Origin: Candidatus Bathyarchaeota archaeon
GTDB taxonomy: Archaea; Thermoproteota; Bathyarchaeia; Bathyarchaeales; Bathyarchaeaceae
Assembly: GCA_030615265.1 (NCBI GenBank)
Contig: JAUWZP010000003.1
Span: 1-49,923, forward strand
Direction of reading: 5' to 3'
DNA: 49,923 nucleotides
Below, piece after piece: positions 41,872 to 49,923 of this stretch. Position 1 is the stretch's first letter. The number at the start of each line of letters is the position of its first letter. The translations under genes and the position numbers were made by a program. A model generated the notes under the pieces. That model did not search any database, was not told the DNA's origin, and saw nothing but the letters and a program-made list of their open reading frames with translations.

Positions 41872-41904
41872 CTCTCGTATCTCCTTTTGTTCTATATTTC
41901 TCAG

Positions 41905-42048
41905 CTAAAATCTGACTTTTTCTTTCTTGGGAGTTTTCTCTCTAGGTTTTCCTGACCACTCATATTTGCAGACTTTACATTTTTTCACATCTTCAGTTAT
42001 CGTAATCTTCTTACTCCCACAGTGAGGACATCGTTCTTTTCTTCCCAT
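41905..42048 (-). CDS. Small Zn-ribbon protein (47 aa)
   Basis: MGRKERCPHCGSKKITITED, then CKVCKYEWSGKPREKTPKKE. Two CxxC pairs 18 residues apart form a probable zinc ribbon with a basic tail. ATG 42048. Small ribbons of this kind are common in Thermoproteota; the function is unknown. Confidence 0.6.
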   Translation of the reverse strand: MGRKERCPHCGSKKITITEDVKKCKVCKYEWSGKPREKTPKKEKVRF

Positions 42049-42167
42049 TCTCTTACATCTCTTGTATATCTCACATTTACTTTTACCTGTCAGTCTGAAC
42101 TATTTGGAAGTTTGTTTTACCGAGAGCCTTAAATCTCTTCTGATTGGATTTCAATCAATTTTATGAT

Positions 42168-43070
42168 TTACTCTTCTTTACACTTCTGCTTTGCGGAGCT
42201 CCTTTTGTTGTTGCTATCTTGTTCGGTTAGAAGTTTAAACTCTTCCCACGTTAATTTTTCTCCACGTTTCATTTTTTCGGAGGCTTTTTTGCGGGCTTCT
42301 TTGAGGAGCTGTTTTTGGCGCTTCGCTTGTTTTGCCTCTTCCATCTTTTGCTGTTTCTGCCTTAGCTCGTTAATTTTCTGCAACAGTTCTGTATATTTTT
42401 GGTGAAGTTCATTGGCTTTCTGGTGGGGTTCCACGTATTTTTGATGAGTATTGTCAGCTTCAACTTTGAGACTTTGAATTTGGCTTAAAACCTCTAGTCT
42501 TTGTTCATGGAGCTTCTGACTTTGCTCGGCAAGTTCCGCAAGTTCTTCATGGTGCGATTTAGCCTTGGTTGCAAGCGCTTTTTCATCAGTCTGCAGTTCA
42601 ATCAGCGTATTCTTCAAATCCTGCAGTTGTTTGAGAACATTTCGTTGAATTTCCAGGCGCCTTATCATGCTTATTATCTCTTCTTCCTGCTTAACTGAGA
42701 GTAAAGTAGTCTGAATTTTCCATTCGAGGCTGTCAATCTCTTCTTGTACGACACGTAGATTCTGAGAAGGCTTCTTCCCGAGAAGAGTCCTCATGTTTTC
42801 TCTTAGCTCTAAAATCTGAACATGTTTTTCTTTGCGTTTAGCTTTTGCTTGTTCCCGCAAGTTTTTCAGTTCTTTAACTTTCCGGTTTAATGCGTCTCGT
42901 TTTTCTCTGATACTGGCGGCTTCTTTTCTGAGCTTTCTGATCTGTTCATGAACAGAATTTCTCTCTTTAGCCCAACTTGCTGCCTCACTGTTTAACTTGT
43001 CACGTTGTTCTTTTACGAATGCTAGTTCAAGGCTTAGTTCCTCAATCTTCTTCTCGGCGGATTCAGGCAA
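42168..43070 (-). CDS. Archaeal coiled-coil protein (COG1340-like)
   Basis: A 300-residue protein, almost entirely coiled coil (KKIEELSLELAFVKEQRDKL; NRKVKELKNLREQAKAKRKE; AKSHHEELAELAEQSQKLHE). It ends in a helical RKKASEKMKRGEKLTWEEFK segment, which is also present in family members as I recall them. It is sometimes mis-annotated as a phosphatase; no catalytic motif is present. TTG 43070 start. Confidence 0.78.
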   Translation of the reverse strand: MPESAEKKIEELSLELAFVKEQRDKLNSEAASWAKERNSVHEQIRKLRKEAASIREKRDALNRKVKELKNLREQAKAKRKEKHVQILELRENMRTLLGKKPSQNLRVVQEEIDSLEWKIQTTLLSVKQEEEIISMIRRLEIQRNVLKQLQDLKNTLIELQTDEKALATKAKSHHEELAELAEQSQKLHEQRLEVLSQIQSLKVEADNTHQKYVEPHQKANELHQKYTELLQKINELRQKQQKMEEAKQAKRQKQLLKEARKKASEKMKRGEKLTWEEFKLLTEQDSNNKRSSAKQKCKEE

Positions 43071-43099
43071 TATCTGTTCCCTTATTTTCAGGTTTAACC

Positions 43100-43276
43100 C
43101 TATAACACAATTTGTGGAATTTGGACTCGTCCTTCATCTGTTGAAAAGACTGGGAGCTTCCAATTTTCCTTGATGCACCAGCGAGTGACTGTTTGAGTTT
43201 TTACGCGTTCTTGGAGGGTTCTTTGCGGTTCTTGGCCTAGATTGTGGTTATCATTCCAGTATGATTCTTGCGTCAA
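43100..43276 (-). CDS. Possible 58-aa protein overlapping the acdB 3' end
   Basis: From TTG 43276 the frame reads TQESYWNDNHNLGQEPQRTL, then ERVKTQTVTRWCIKENWKLP, ending GRVQIPQIVL. It overlaps the acetyl-CoA synthetase gene by 26 nt in another phase. The Trp/Gln-rich, stop-free sequence looks more protein-like than chance, but no homolog is known to me. Confidence 0.3.
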   Translation of the reverse strand: MTQESYWNDNHNLGQEPQRTLQERVKTQTVTRWCIKENWKLPVFSTDEGRVQIPQIVL

Positions 43277-43967
43277 CCGTTTTGGCTCCCTTCTCGTAGA
43301 CCATTATCGGGTTGAGGTCAAGTTCCTTGATTTTTGGATGCTCCATCATCAACCTCGACGTGTTCAGCAAGATCTTTACTATGGCTTCTACGTCTGAGGG
43401 CGGTTGACCCCTGTAGCCTTTCAGAATTGGGTAAGCCTTCACCTCGGTTATCATCTCTCTGGCGTCAGACTCTGAAATAGGAGCAATTCTAAAAGTAACG
43501 TCTTTCAGCACTTCAACGAAGATTCCGCCCAGCCCGAACATTAAGGCTGGTCCAAACTGAGGGTCTTTTGTTGCACCCACGATGACTTCGGTTGACTGGG
43601 GAGCCATCTCCTGCACAAGTATGCCTCTGATTCTTGCATTTACCTTGTGCTTCTTCACGTTTTCCAAGATTCTATTATAAGCGGTTCTTACCTCTGTTTC
43701 GCTATTAATGTTAAGAATGACCCCTCCGACGTCAAATTTATGGATAACGTCTGGAGAAACAATTTTGAGAACCACGGGAAACCCAATCTCCGCAGCAAAC
43801 TGGACGGTTTCCATCTCGTTACTGGCTACTCTAAAGTTCGTAACTGGAATTCCATATTTCACACAAATTGCCTTAGCTTCTGGCTCCAACAGGTATTTTC
43901 TGCCTTCTTTCAGGGCTTCGCTAAATATCGCCTCACCTTTTTCCATCAGCTCAGCAACCTTCAGCAA
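43251..43967 (-). CDS. acdB: Acetate-CoA ligase (ADP-forming), beta subunit
   Basis: A 238-residue ATP-grasp domain: YLLEPEAKAICVKYGIPVTN, FPVVLKIVSPDVIHKFDVGG, GILVQEMAPQSTEVIVGATK, DPQFGPALMFGLGGIFVEVL and ELDLNPIMVY. It conserves energy by making ATP from acyl-CoA during peptide or sugar fermentation. The alpha subunit is not in the window, so the subunits are encoded apart, as in several archaea. Confidence 0.94.
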   Translation of the reverse strand: MLKVAELMEKGEAIFSEALKEGRKYLLEPEAKAICVKYGIPVTNFRVASNEMETVQFAAEIGFPVVLKIVSPDVIHKFDVGGVILNINSETEVRTAYNRILENVKKHKVNARIRGILVQEMAPQSTEVIVGATKDPQFGPALMFGLGGIFVEVLKDVTFRIAPISESDAREMITEVKAYPILKGYRGQPPSDVEAIVKILLNTSRLMMEHPKIKELDLNPIMVYEKGAKTVDARIILE

Positions 43968-44118
43968 AAGAATAGAAGTTTTGTCTTCTAACTCTTTTGC
44001 TTTCAGACTTCAAATCCTGTGCTTAACAGAGCAAGAAAACGTGAGTTCCTAGGTCAGGTTTCCTCTTTTCTTGGAAACAAACGAGTATTGTGAACTCCTA
44101 ATAAAGATTTAGAATGAA

Positions 44119-44336
44119 TGGTCGGGCGAGCAGGACTTTCATGAAGTGAAACCTTCATTTTGAATTCGCCGAGCTGAGGTTAAGTCCTCGCAGCTCTCCT
44201 GCGACGCTCCGGTTTCTGTTGTGCGCTTGGCGGCTGATGCGGCATCCACCAAGACGGCAGACGTCTACAGCGTCTCCACCAGTCTAAGTTTTGGTCAGAC
44301 TGGTTCGGAAGCACTACCAAGCTGAGCTACCGCCCG
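44119..44336 (-). tRNA. tRNA-Tyr (GTA) with four predicted introns and encoded CCA
   Basis: On the minus strand the 5' acceptor CGGGCGG (44336-44330) pairs with TCGCCCG (44129-44123), followed by discriminator A and CCA (44121-44119). TA, D-arm GCTC-AGCTTGGTA-GTGC and T26 follow. Removing 44305-44272 (34 nt), 44264-44214 (51), 44197-44165 (33) and 44158-44136 (23) leaves exactly 74 nt. These give anticodon stem TCCGG/CCGGA with loop CTGTAGA (anticodon GTA), variable GCGTC, T-stem GCAGG/CCTGC and loop TTCAAAT. C1-G72 and A73 fit archaeal tRNA-Tyr. Each removed piece can fold as a hairpin. Exact splice points are not proven; an alternative anticodon stem AGACG/CGTCT shifts introns 1 and 2. Confidence 0.82.
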
Positions 44337-44497
44337 ACCTGAGATTTTACAAAGAAAACTTAATGATTTATGCGTTTCGATAGTTTTCCGTCAAGAGAGC
44401 AATGAATTTAATTTCGAAGTTTTCTTAGACATAGCCCAATAAGGCTCCAAATAGAATCCTAACAGAATTAAGCTTTGAGATAGGTTGGCTTTTCAAA

Positions 44498-44511
44498 AGA
44501 TTTAATATAAG
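44498..44511 (+). promoter_or_regulatory. TATA box of the tRNA-Ala gene
   Basis: GATTTAATATAAGG lies about 35 nt upstream of the mature 5' end at 44541, the usual archaeal spacing for a short 5' leader. Confidence 0.5.
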
Positions 44512-44540
44512 GAGATTTGTGTTTCAAACGTTGAAGAAGC

Positions 44541-44613
44541 GGGCCGGTAGTTCAGTGGAATGAATGCCGCCCTCGCACGGCGGAGGTCGCGGGTTCAAAT
44601 CCCGCCCGGTCCA
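44541..44613 (+). tRNA. tRNA-Ala (CGC)
   Basis: A 73-nt intronless cloverleaf. Acceptor GGGCCGG pairs with CCGGTCC including the G3-U70 wobble that marks tRNA-Ala. D-arm follows TA. Anticodon stem CCGCC/GGCGG encloses CTCGCAC (anticodon CGC). T-arm GCGGG-TTCAAAT-CCCGC. Discriminator A; CCA not encoded. Confidence 0.96.
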
Positions 44614-44662
44614 CATTACTTCTAGAAAACGGAAGCGTGTGTGCACATCAACTTTTACGCGG

Positions 44663-45082
44663 CTAACGGTAGCTTTTTTGGTCTCGAGCTCTGGCACCAG
44701 GTCCGCCAAACTTCTTTGATTCCCGTCGCCTTGGGTCTCCAGCGATTAGTGTGCGATCATATACAGAGAAAACTCTACGTAGGTGGGCGCTTTTTGTCCA
44801 TTTCAGCAATGCTCTTGCTATGGCTGTTCTTGTGGCTTCTGCTTGTCCCATGTAGCCTCCGCCTGAAACTTTAATGTCGATGTCTAGCTGGTTCCAAACT
44901 TCGTCGCCGGCATGCCTTAAAGGTTCCAGTATCATTTCACGGGAAATCTTCGGCTCCAAAATTTCGATTGGAACATTGTTTATGCGTACTCTTCCTTTGC
45001 CAGCCCTAACCGTAGCTCGAGCTATCGCTGTTTTTCGTTTACCGCTAGTTAACAAAACCTTTGTTTTACTTGCTCTACTCAT
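44663..45082 (-). CDS. rps9: 30S ribosomal protein S9
   Basis: A 139-residue protein: [40 protein letters not shown], and the invariant basic C-terminus [15 protein letters not shown] that reaches the P-site tRNA. Last gene of the S13-to-S9 operon; its start overlaps the L13 stop by 4 nt. Confidence 0.96.
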   Translation of the reverse strand: MSRASKTKVLLTSGKRKTAIARATVRAGKGRVRINNVPIEILEPKISREMILEPLRHAGDEVWNQLDIDIKVSGGGYMGQAEATRTAIARALLKWTKSAHLRRVFSVYDRTLIAGDPRRRESKKFGGPGARARDQKSYR

Positions 45083-45522
45083 TTACTCATTCCCTTCCAA
45101 CCGATTTCTTTAGCGAACTCTCCTAAAGTAAAATATGGGCCCTTCAACTTGGCTGAGCTAGCCTGCGCAAGAGTCTCCATCTCCGCGTTTTTAAACTCAT
45201 CTGACACTCCCAAGTAAACTCGCAGTCTCCTAAGTGCCCGTTGCCCTTTCGCAATTCTTCGTGGAAGCATGCCTCGAACTGTGCGCTGAACGATACGGTC
45301 GGGTCTTCTCCTGTGAAAGGGTCCCTTGCCTGGATGACCAATTGCAAGATATTCTCTTGCTTCCTTTATCTTGCTTAATCTTTTGCCGGAAAGCACTGAT
45401 TTCTCTGCGTTTACAATGACTATTTTTTCGCCTTGCAGCAAACGTTTAGCCACCAGGCTTGCCATGCGCCCTAGAATTAAGCCGGAAGCGTCGATAACTG
45501 AGGGAGGCTGTTCCGTTGTCAT
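45079..45522 (-). CDS. rpl13: 50S ribosomal protein L13
   Basis: A 147-residue protein: [38 protein letters not shown], and [40 protein letters not shown]. Archaeal L13 pattern. Sits between L18e and S9. Confidence 0.96.
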   Translation of the reverse strand: MTTEQPPSVIDASGLILGRMASLVAKRLLQGEKIVIVNAEKSVLSGKRLSKIKEAREYLAIGHPGKGPFHRRRPDRIVQRTVRGMLPRRIAKGQRALRRLRVYLGVSDEFKNAEMETLAQASSAKLKGPYFTLGEFAKEIGWKGMSK

Positions 45523-45525
45523 TAG

Positions 45526-45891
45526 TCATCCCATGATTTTCACGTTGGTGCCTTTCGGATTCTTCTTCACCAACTCTTGAATTGATAAACATTTTCCCTT
45601 CACCTTCAAGATTTTGGCTTTTGCTTGCGTTGAAAAAGTGAACGCAGCCACATCTATTGGGTGGTCAAGGCGTCCTGCTCCTAGAACCTTGCCTGGTACT
45701 ACGACCGTCTCCTTCGCCTCTGTATAACGATTAAGCCGGCTGAGATTAACTGCGACTCGTCGTCTTTTTGAGGTTGAAAGCTTTTTCGCCACGTCTCGCC
45801 ATATGCCAGCGTTGCTTTCAGTAGATTTTTTCTTTAACAAACGGACAACGCTGAGCAGTTCTGTGTTAGTCGCCTTAGGCCTTTTCATCAC
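45526..45891 (-). CDS. rpl18e: 50S ribosomal protein L18e
   Basis: A 121-residue protein: WRDVAKKLSTSKRRRVAVNL, ETVVVPGKVLGAGRLDHPID and a KGTNVKIMG end. Archaeal/eukaryotic protein of the L15 superfamily. Overlaps the Rpo3 stop by 4 nt. Confidence 0.95.
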   Translation of the reverse strand: MMKRPKATNTELLSVVRLLKKKSTESNAGIWRDVAKKLSTSKRRRVAVNLSRLNRYTEAKETVVVPGKVLGAGRLDHPIDVAAFTFSTQAKAKILKVKGKCLSIQELVKKNPKGTNVKIMG

Positions 45892-46700
45892 TTTTTCTCC
45901 GTTAGAAGGTTGAGGAAATTCTCTGCTTTTCCATCGAGAATTTTGAGAGATTCAAAAAGTAATCGGTCTACTGAAAGCCCGCCATTCGATTCTATTCCAA
46001 GAATGAACGCGTTTTTATCCCAGGTTACTTCGATGGCGGTTGGATCTTTAGGGCAAGCGTCTTCGCAGTCTTGGCAGAGTGTGCACTCGGTGATGTTGCG
46101 GATTCCTATGTTTTTTTCAACGTTTGTGAGAATTCTTTTCGGGCATACGTCTACACATTTGCCGCAAGCGTCACAGAGTTTCTCGTTTATTTTGACCTTT
46201 GGAAAATACTTGTAGGCGCACACTGAAACAGGCTGCCATTTTACGTGTTCTTTTCCTTTGCCGAGTCGAGCATAGGCTTCTAATCGGATTCTTTGGTCTG
46301 GTGCCAGTTTTGTAATTGGAATTTTGTTGCTTACTGGCGCAATGTCTGGGTTGTTGGGAACGAGGTCACTGGAGTATACTGTTTTAACGCTGTCGGTGGC
46401 TTCTACATCAATTGTTAGGGTCGCGCGGCAAAGGTTGCATCCAAACTCGCTTTTACATGGGCATTCTTTGGGCAAATTGTAAGTGTCCAAGTCCGTTTTT
46501 AACGGGACAAACCCGAGCCTATGGGCTAAAATTTCGTCGTTTAATATGGAGGAATTTTCGAGGACAACTATTTCATCGATTGCCATAGAGGGAACTTCGG
46601 TGAGTATGATGCGGCGTAAGGCGTTCATAAAGGGCACATCAACGCCCTCGATAATTAAACGGGCAGTAACGTCAGTTTTGTCAACAAATCGTACTTTCAT
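45888..46700 (-). CDS. rpoD: DNA-directed RNA polymerase subunit Rpo3 (D) with ferredoxin-like insert
   Basis: A 270-residue protein from ATG 46700. The alpha-like dimerisation domain is VRFVDKTDVTARLIIEGVDV, VPFMNALRRIILTEVPSMAI. An insert carries eight cluster-type cysteines, CDACGKCVDVCPKRI and CTLCQDCEDACPKDP, enough for two Fe-S clusters. A further CxCxxxxxC group (CPCKSEFGCNLCR) lies earlier. Rpo3 with Fe-S clusters occurs in part of the archaea and may tie assembly of the enzyme to oxygen or iron status. Confidence 0.95.
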   Translation of the reverse strand: MKVRFVDKTDVTARLIIEGVDVPFMNALRRIILTEVPSMAIDEIVVLENSSILNDEILAHRLGFVPLKTDLDTYNLPKECPCKSEFGCNLCRATLTIDVEATDSVKTVYSSDLVPNNPDIAPVSNKIPITKLAPDQRIRLEAYARLGKGKEHVKWQPVSVCAYKYFPKVKINEKLCDACGKCVDVCPKRILTNVEKNIGIRNITECTLCQDCEDACPKDPTAIEVTWDKNAFILGIESNGGLSVDRLLFESLKILDGKAENFLNLLTEKK

Positions 46701-46796
46701 ACAGCTAAACACCTTACGATAGCTGTTAACCTATGCGCTTTTCATAAGGGAGAGAACGCATTATTTCAATGTTTCCCTCTCTAAAAGACTATGGTA

Positions 46797-47192
46797 CTAG
46801 ACTCTGCGACCTCGCCGTCCGCCTTTTCTTCTGGTTCCATCGTGAGGAATAGGAGTTACCTCTTCGATTCTTCCAATGCGAAAACCTGCTCTGGCCAGCG
46901 CTCGGATGGCTGCTTGGGCGCCTGGGCCTGGGGTTCTGGCTCCTGAGCCTCCTGGGGCTCTTACTTTGATGTGGATGGCGGTTATTCCTTTGTCTTTGGC
47001 GCTTCTTGCGGCTGCTGATGCCGCTCTCATGGCAGCGTAGGGGGAGGATTCTAGTCTGTCGGCTTTTACAAACATGCCTCCTGATGTTCTGGCTATGGTC
47101 TCAGCGCCTGATAGGTCGGTTATGTGAACGATTGTGTTGTTGTAGGAGCTGTATATGCGGACTACTGCCCATCGTTCTGTTTTTTTGCTCAT
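46797..47192 (-). CDS. rps11: 30S ribosomal protein S11
   Basis: A 131-residue protein: [59 protein letters not shown], ending [20 protein letters not shown]. Overlaps the S4 stop by 4 nt. Confidence 0.97.
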   Translation of the reverse strand: MSKKTERWAVVRIYSSYNNTIVHITDLSGAETIARTSGGMFVKADRLESSPYAAMRAASAAARSAKDKGITAIHIKVRAPGGSGARTPGPGAQAAIRALARAGFRIGRIEEVTPIPHDGTRRKGGRRGRRV

Positions 47193-47770
47193 GTTTTTTC
47201 CTTCGCTTTTTTCTCTGCGCCTTTAGATGGGTGAGCAGTTTCTGGTTTTGCGGTCGGGATGGATGTGCGTAAAGGATGTTTAGAGTTGGACATTGGGCTT
47301 GTTGGAGCGTAGGCGATTGAGGCTTCTTCGTCTCTTAAAACTAGGTAGCTTGGGGAATTGACCTTTCGTTTTTCAATCGCAATGTGCTTGTGTGTAATGA
47401 GCTGGCGGGCTTGATGAATTGATCGGGCTAGTCCTTTCTGGAACACTATAGTTTGGAACCGCCGTTCGAGAATATCTTCAATTGACAAGTCAAGGGCATC
47501 GTCTAGTGCTGCTTTGTCGGGGAGAATGCCTAAGCGGTGAAGCCTGTTTAAAAGCTGCGTTTCCAGTTTTTTCCGTTGTTCCGGTGACATGCCTAAGAGT
47601 GAGCGGGCTATGCCTCGATATTTTGAGAGCATTGTTCTGTGGCGCCACAGTTCCCGTTTGTTTCGCAGTCCGTATTGTCCAACCAGTCTCAGTTCTGCTT
47701 CTAATGCGTCGATTCTCCATGGGAAACGGGGTGTTTCATATTTTTTCCGCTGTCTCCTGATGTCTCCCAT
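47189..47770 (-). CDS. rps4: 30S ribosomal protein S4
   Basis: A 193-residue archaeal S4: [40 protein letters not shown], and the S4 RNA-binding domain [20 protein letters not shown]. Ends in a Lys/Glu-rich tail. It shares one base with the S13 stop. Confidence 0.97.
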   Translation of the reverse strand: MGDIRRQRKKYETPRFPWRIDALEAELRLVGQYGLRNKRELWRHRTMLSKYRGIARSLLGMSPEQRKKLETQLLNRLHRLGILPDKAALDDALDLSIEDILERRFQTIVFQKGLARSIHQARQLITHKHIAIEKRKVNSPSYLVLRDEEASIAYAPTSPMSNSKHPLRTSIPTAKPETAHPSKGAEKKAKEKT

Positions 47771-48237
47771 TACTTGGCTCCCCTTCGCATGAGTGCTTTT
47801 TTTCTGACGCCCATGGCTTTTCCTGATCTGCCTGTGGTTCTTGTTTTTTGTCCTCTAACTTTCAGACCGTAGGCGTGACGGTAGCCTCTCCATGACCTAG
47901 TTTTTTTCAGTTCTTCAATGTCGGATTTGACGCGAAGTTCTAGGTCTGGTCCTATAAGGTGGATGTCTTTTCCTGTTTCGATGTCTTTTGGGCGGTTGAG
48001 AAGCCAGCCTGGAAAGCCGTGTTTTGTAGGGTTTGTTATGATGTCTTCAAGTTTTTTCGCTTCAGCTTCGGAGAGAAAGCCTATGCGAGCTTGGGGGTTG
48101 ATGTTGGTTTTCTGTAAGATTGCGTGGGCAAGCTGGATTCCTATGCCTTTGATTTTAGTTAGAGCGTAGCTTACTTTTAGCGTGCCGTCTATGTCTGTGT
48201 CGGCGATTCTCAGGATGTGCAGGAATTCCTTTGACAT
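47770..48237 (-). CDS. rps13: 30S ribosomal protein S13
   Basis: A 155-residue protein: LHILRIADTDIDGTLKVSYA, LTKIKGIGIQLAHAI (helix-hairpin-helix), SWRGYRHAYGLKVRGQKTRT, and basic C-terminus GKAMGVRKKALMRRGAK. First gene of the operon. Confidence 0.97.
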   Translation of the reverse strand: MSKEFLHILRIADTDIDGTLKVSYALTKIKGIGIQLAHAILQKTNINPQARIGFLSEAEAKKLEDIITNPTKHGFPGWLLNRPKDIETGKDIHLIGPDLELRVKSDIEELKKTRSWRGYRHAYGLKVRGQKTRTTGRSGKAMGVRKKALMRRGAK

Positions 48238-48443
48238 CTTAAACAGTCCATTGTTTTTGGGCTATCTACGAAAGGAGTCATACTTTATTTAAACTTTGCT
48301 TCAAAACACAAAAACGTTTGCATGCGCAAATTATCTTACCATGACTTTCCAAACACTGAGAATGTTGTATTCAATTCCAAAATGCTTAAACGAATCTTGA
48401 ATTCTATTGAAAATGAGGATTCCTCATAGAAAGAATTGTTATC

Positions 48444-49070
48444 TTGGAAAAACTTGGGAATAAAGAAGTCAAAGTTGAAGACATTGCTGAAAATGTGATA
48501 AGAAACCCAGATTTGCTCCCAGAGGTCTTCATTGGAATATCTTCGACAAACCCACGGATAAGATACGGTTGTGCCAAAATTCTCAGGATCATTAGCGAAG
48601 GAAACTCGGAGAGGCTTTACCCGAGAATAGATTTCTTCTTTGAACTGCTAGATAGTGACAAAAGAATACTGAAGTGGAATGCACTATATATAATTGCTAA
48701 TCTAACAAAAGTTGACATGGAAAACAGATTCGAAGATATTTTTGACAAATATTTCGGTCTTCTTAATGCTGAATATATGGTTACAGTTGCCAATGTAATT
48801 GGTAATTCGGGAAAGATCGCTAAAGCAAAACCACATCTTACTCAGAAAATCACCAATGAACTCCTAAAGATAGAAAATCTTACTACCAAATCACATCTCA
48901 CTCAAGAATGTAAGAACATTCTACTTGGTCATGCAATTTCAGCTTTTGACATGTATTTTGACCAAATTGAGAACAAAGAAGAAGTGATTTCATTTGCAAC
49001 AAGACAGCTAAACAATACCCGAAACGCGACAAAGGTAAAAGCAGAAAAATTCCTGAAAACAATACAATAA
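48444..49070 (+). CDS. Helical-repeat (HEAT/ARM-like) protein
   Basis: A 208-residue protein from TTG 48444. Successive helix pairs, for example VFIGISSTNPRIRYGCAKIL and LDSDKRILKWNALYIIANLT, have the spacing and Pro/Arg turns of HEAT repeats. No enzyme motif is present; probably a protein-interaction scaffold. It stands alone after the ribosomal operon, on the opposite strand. Confidence 0.7.
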   Translation: MEKLGNKEVKVEDIAENVIRNPDLLPEVFIGISSTNPRIRYGCAKILRIISEGNSERLYPRIDFFFELLDSDKRILKWNALYIIANLTKVDMENRFEDIFDKYFGLLNAEYMVTVANVIGNSGKIAKAKPHLTQKITNELLKIENLTTKSHLTQECKNILLGHAISAFDMYFDQIENKEEVISFATRQLNNTRNATKVKAEKFLKTIQ

Positions 49071-49140
49071 AAAAAGTTACAGATCACCGTGCGCAAGAGA
49101 CTCTTCTCATCTAGATGAATTTATCTATTGGTTCATACAA

Positions 49141-49923
49141 GTGGACTGTTTTGGGAGTGTTGCTCTGAAAGACCGAAAGAACGCGTTGTTCTTAACGATT
49201 TTAGCTGGTGTACTGTGGGGCACTTCTTTTCCCGCCATAAAAATCGGCTTAGCATTTGTTGACCCCTACATGTTCATCTTTTTAAGAATGTCTATAGCTT
49301 CAGCCTTGGCTCTATTGATCAGCTCCTTAACGAAAAACCTTGATGTCTCTCTGGCAAAAGAACGAATAGTCTGGTATCTAGGATTACTGAACGGCGTTGC
49401 CTATCTAATACAGTATCTGGGCATGAGTTTTACAACAGCATCTAAATCCTCTTTGCTTGTCAATTTGAGCGCTGTCTGGGTTGCAGTTCTAAGTTGGCTG
49501 GTTTTAAAAGAACGTTTTTCGAAAAAGAAAACGTTGGGAATAGCCTCAGGGCTCATCGGAGTCTTCTTTGTCAGCACCAACTTAAACCTACTCGAACTAA
49601 CTCAAGGCATGATCACAGGAGACGGACTAGTATTCTTGTCAGGCATCCTCTGGTCCTTCTTCATAATGTACAACAAGAAAATAGTTGACGCTCACAACGC
49701 CATTCAAATCATGCCATGGATCTTCCTGGCGACAACTCTGCCTTTATCCCCGTTCATACTTCTTTCCAACACTTCTTCTTTGCTGAACCTCTCAGCTGAA
49801 GCATGGATAGCTATCTTATACACTGCAGTATTTTGCTGGTTAATCCCCTACTATTTATGGTTAAAAGGGTTGAAACACATTTCTCCTGCCGCTTCAACAG
49901 TTATTCTGTTAACAGAAGTAATC
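49141..49923 (+). CDS. DMT/EamA-family transporter, 3' end outside window
   Basis: 261 codons from GTG 49141 run open to the window edge. Helices typical of EamA: FLTILAGVLWGTSFPAIKIG, YLGLLNGVAYLIQYLGMSFT, SAVWVAVLSWLVLKERFSKK, IASGLIGVFFVSTNLNL, DGLVFLSGILWSFFIMYNKK, and the second repeat AILYTAVFCWLIPYYLWLKG. It would export metabolites or drugs; substrate unknown. A TATA-like AATTTATCTA near 49118 predicts a nearly leaderless GTG start. Confidence 0.88.
   Translation, partial: MDCFGSVALKDRKNALFLTILAGVLWGTSFPAIKIGLAFVDPYMFIFLRMSIASALALLISSLTKNLDVSLAKERIVWYLGLLNGVAYLIQYLGMSFTTASKSSLLVNLSAVWVAVLSWLVLKERFSKKKTLGIASGLIGVFFVSTNLNLLELTQGMITGDGLVFLSGILWSFFIMYNKKIVDAHNAIQIMPWIFLATTLPLSPFILLSNTSSLLNLSAEAWIAILYTAVFCWLIPYYLWLKGLKHISPAASTVILLTEVI

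Overview
This is archaeal DNA. It carries ribosomal proteins S6e, S24e, S27ae and L18e, eIF2-gamma, Rpo3 with a ferredoxin insert, Rpo7, Spt4, TATA boxes about 25 nt upstream of start codons, and intron-bearing tRNA. The fused Fae-Hps enzyme, ADP-forming acetyl-CoA synthetase, many QueG-like, NosD-like and Zn-ribbon proteins, and an intron-rich tRNA suggest a Bathyarchaeia-like (Thermoproteota) lineage. That placement is inference; no marker phylogeny could be run.

Layout. 1-3221: the end of fae-hps, two accessory genes and rps6e. 3222-27188: a roughly 24 kb accessory island between rps6e and eIF2-gamma, genes that normally lie side by side in archaea. Its left part (about 3.3-12.5 kb) looks like an integrated plasmid or virus: a tyrosine recombinase, an unknown 525-aa protein, a ribbon-helix-helix regulator, overlapping tiny genes, an AAA+ ATPase and a helix-turn-helix protein, plus a large NosD/PKD surface protein. 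Its right part (about 12.5-27 kb) is a patchwork: NERD protein, QueG-like protein, altered metzincin, rubredoxin with a broken flavodiiron gene, ABC transporter, nitroreductase, DUF362, MFS, small membrane and Zn-ribbon proteins, a nuclease-like protein, and a DprA-phosphoribosyltransferase pair. The palindrome TGCATGCA recurs between these genes and, by eye, is absent from the rest of the window. A second repeat, TGCGGGRGAYATCTCCA, partly with a tRNA-like tail, is also confined to this part. Several genes are truncated or fused at these repeats.

27189-31615: the conserved information-processing cluster continues (eIF2-gamma, PIN, Rpo7, Spt4, GTP-dependent dephospho-CoA kinase, S24e, S27ae). 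31621-43967: housekeeping and metabolism: a lone rps19, a three-gene 2-oxoacid dehydrogenase operon, a decayed serA, a YchF-like GTPase, a cis-prenyltransferase, a DUF373 protein, small Zn-ribbon and basic proteins, a coiled-coil protein, and the beta subunit of acetyl-CoA synthetase. 44119-44613: a tRNA-Tyr gene that appears to contain four introns, then tRNA-Ala(CGC). 44663-48237: the S13-S4-S11-Rpo3-L18e-L13-S9 operon on the minus strand. 48444-49923: a helical-repeat protein and a DMT transporter cut by the window edge.

The strongest candidates for something undescribed are the four-intron tRNA-Tyr and the palindrome/hairpin repeat system that marks gene boundaries and breakpoints in the island.
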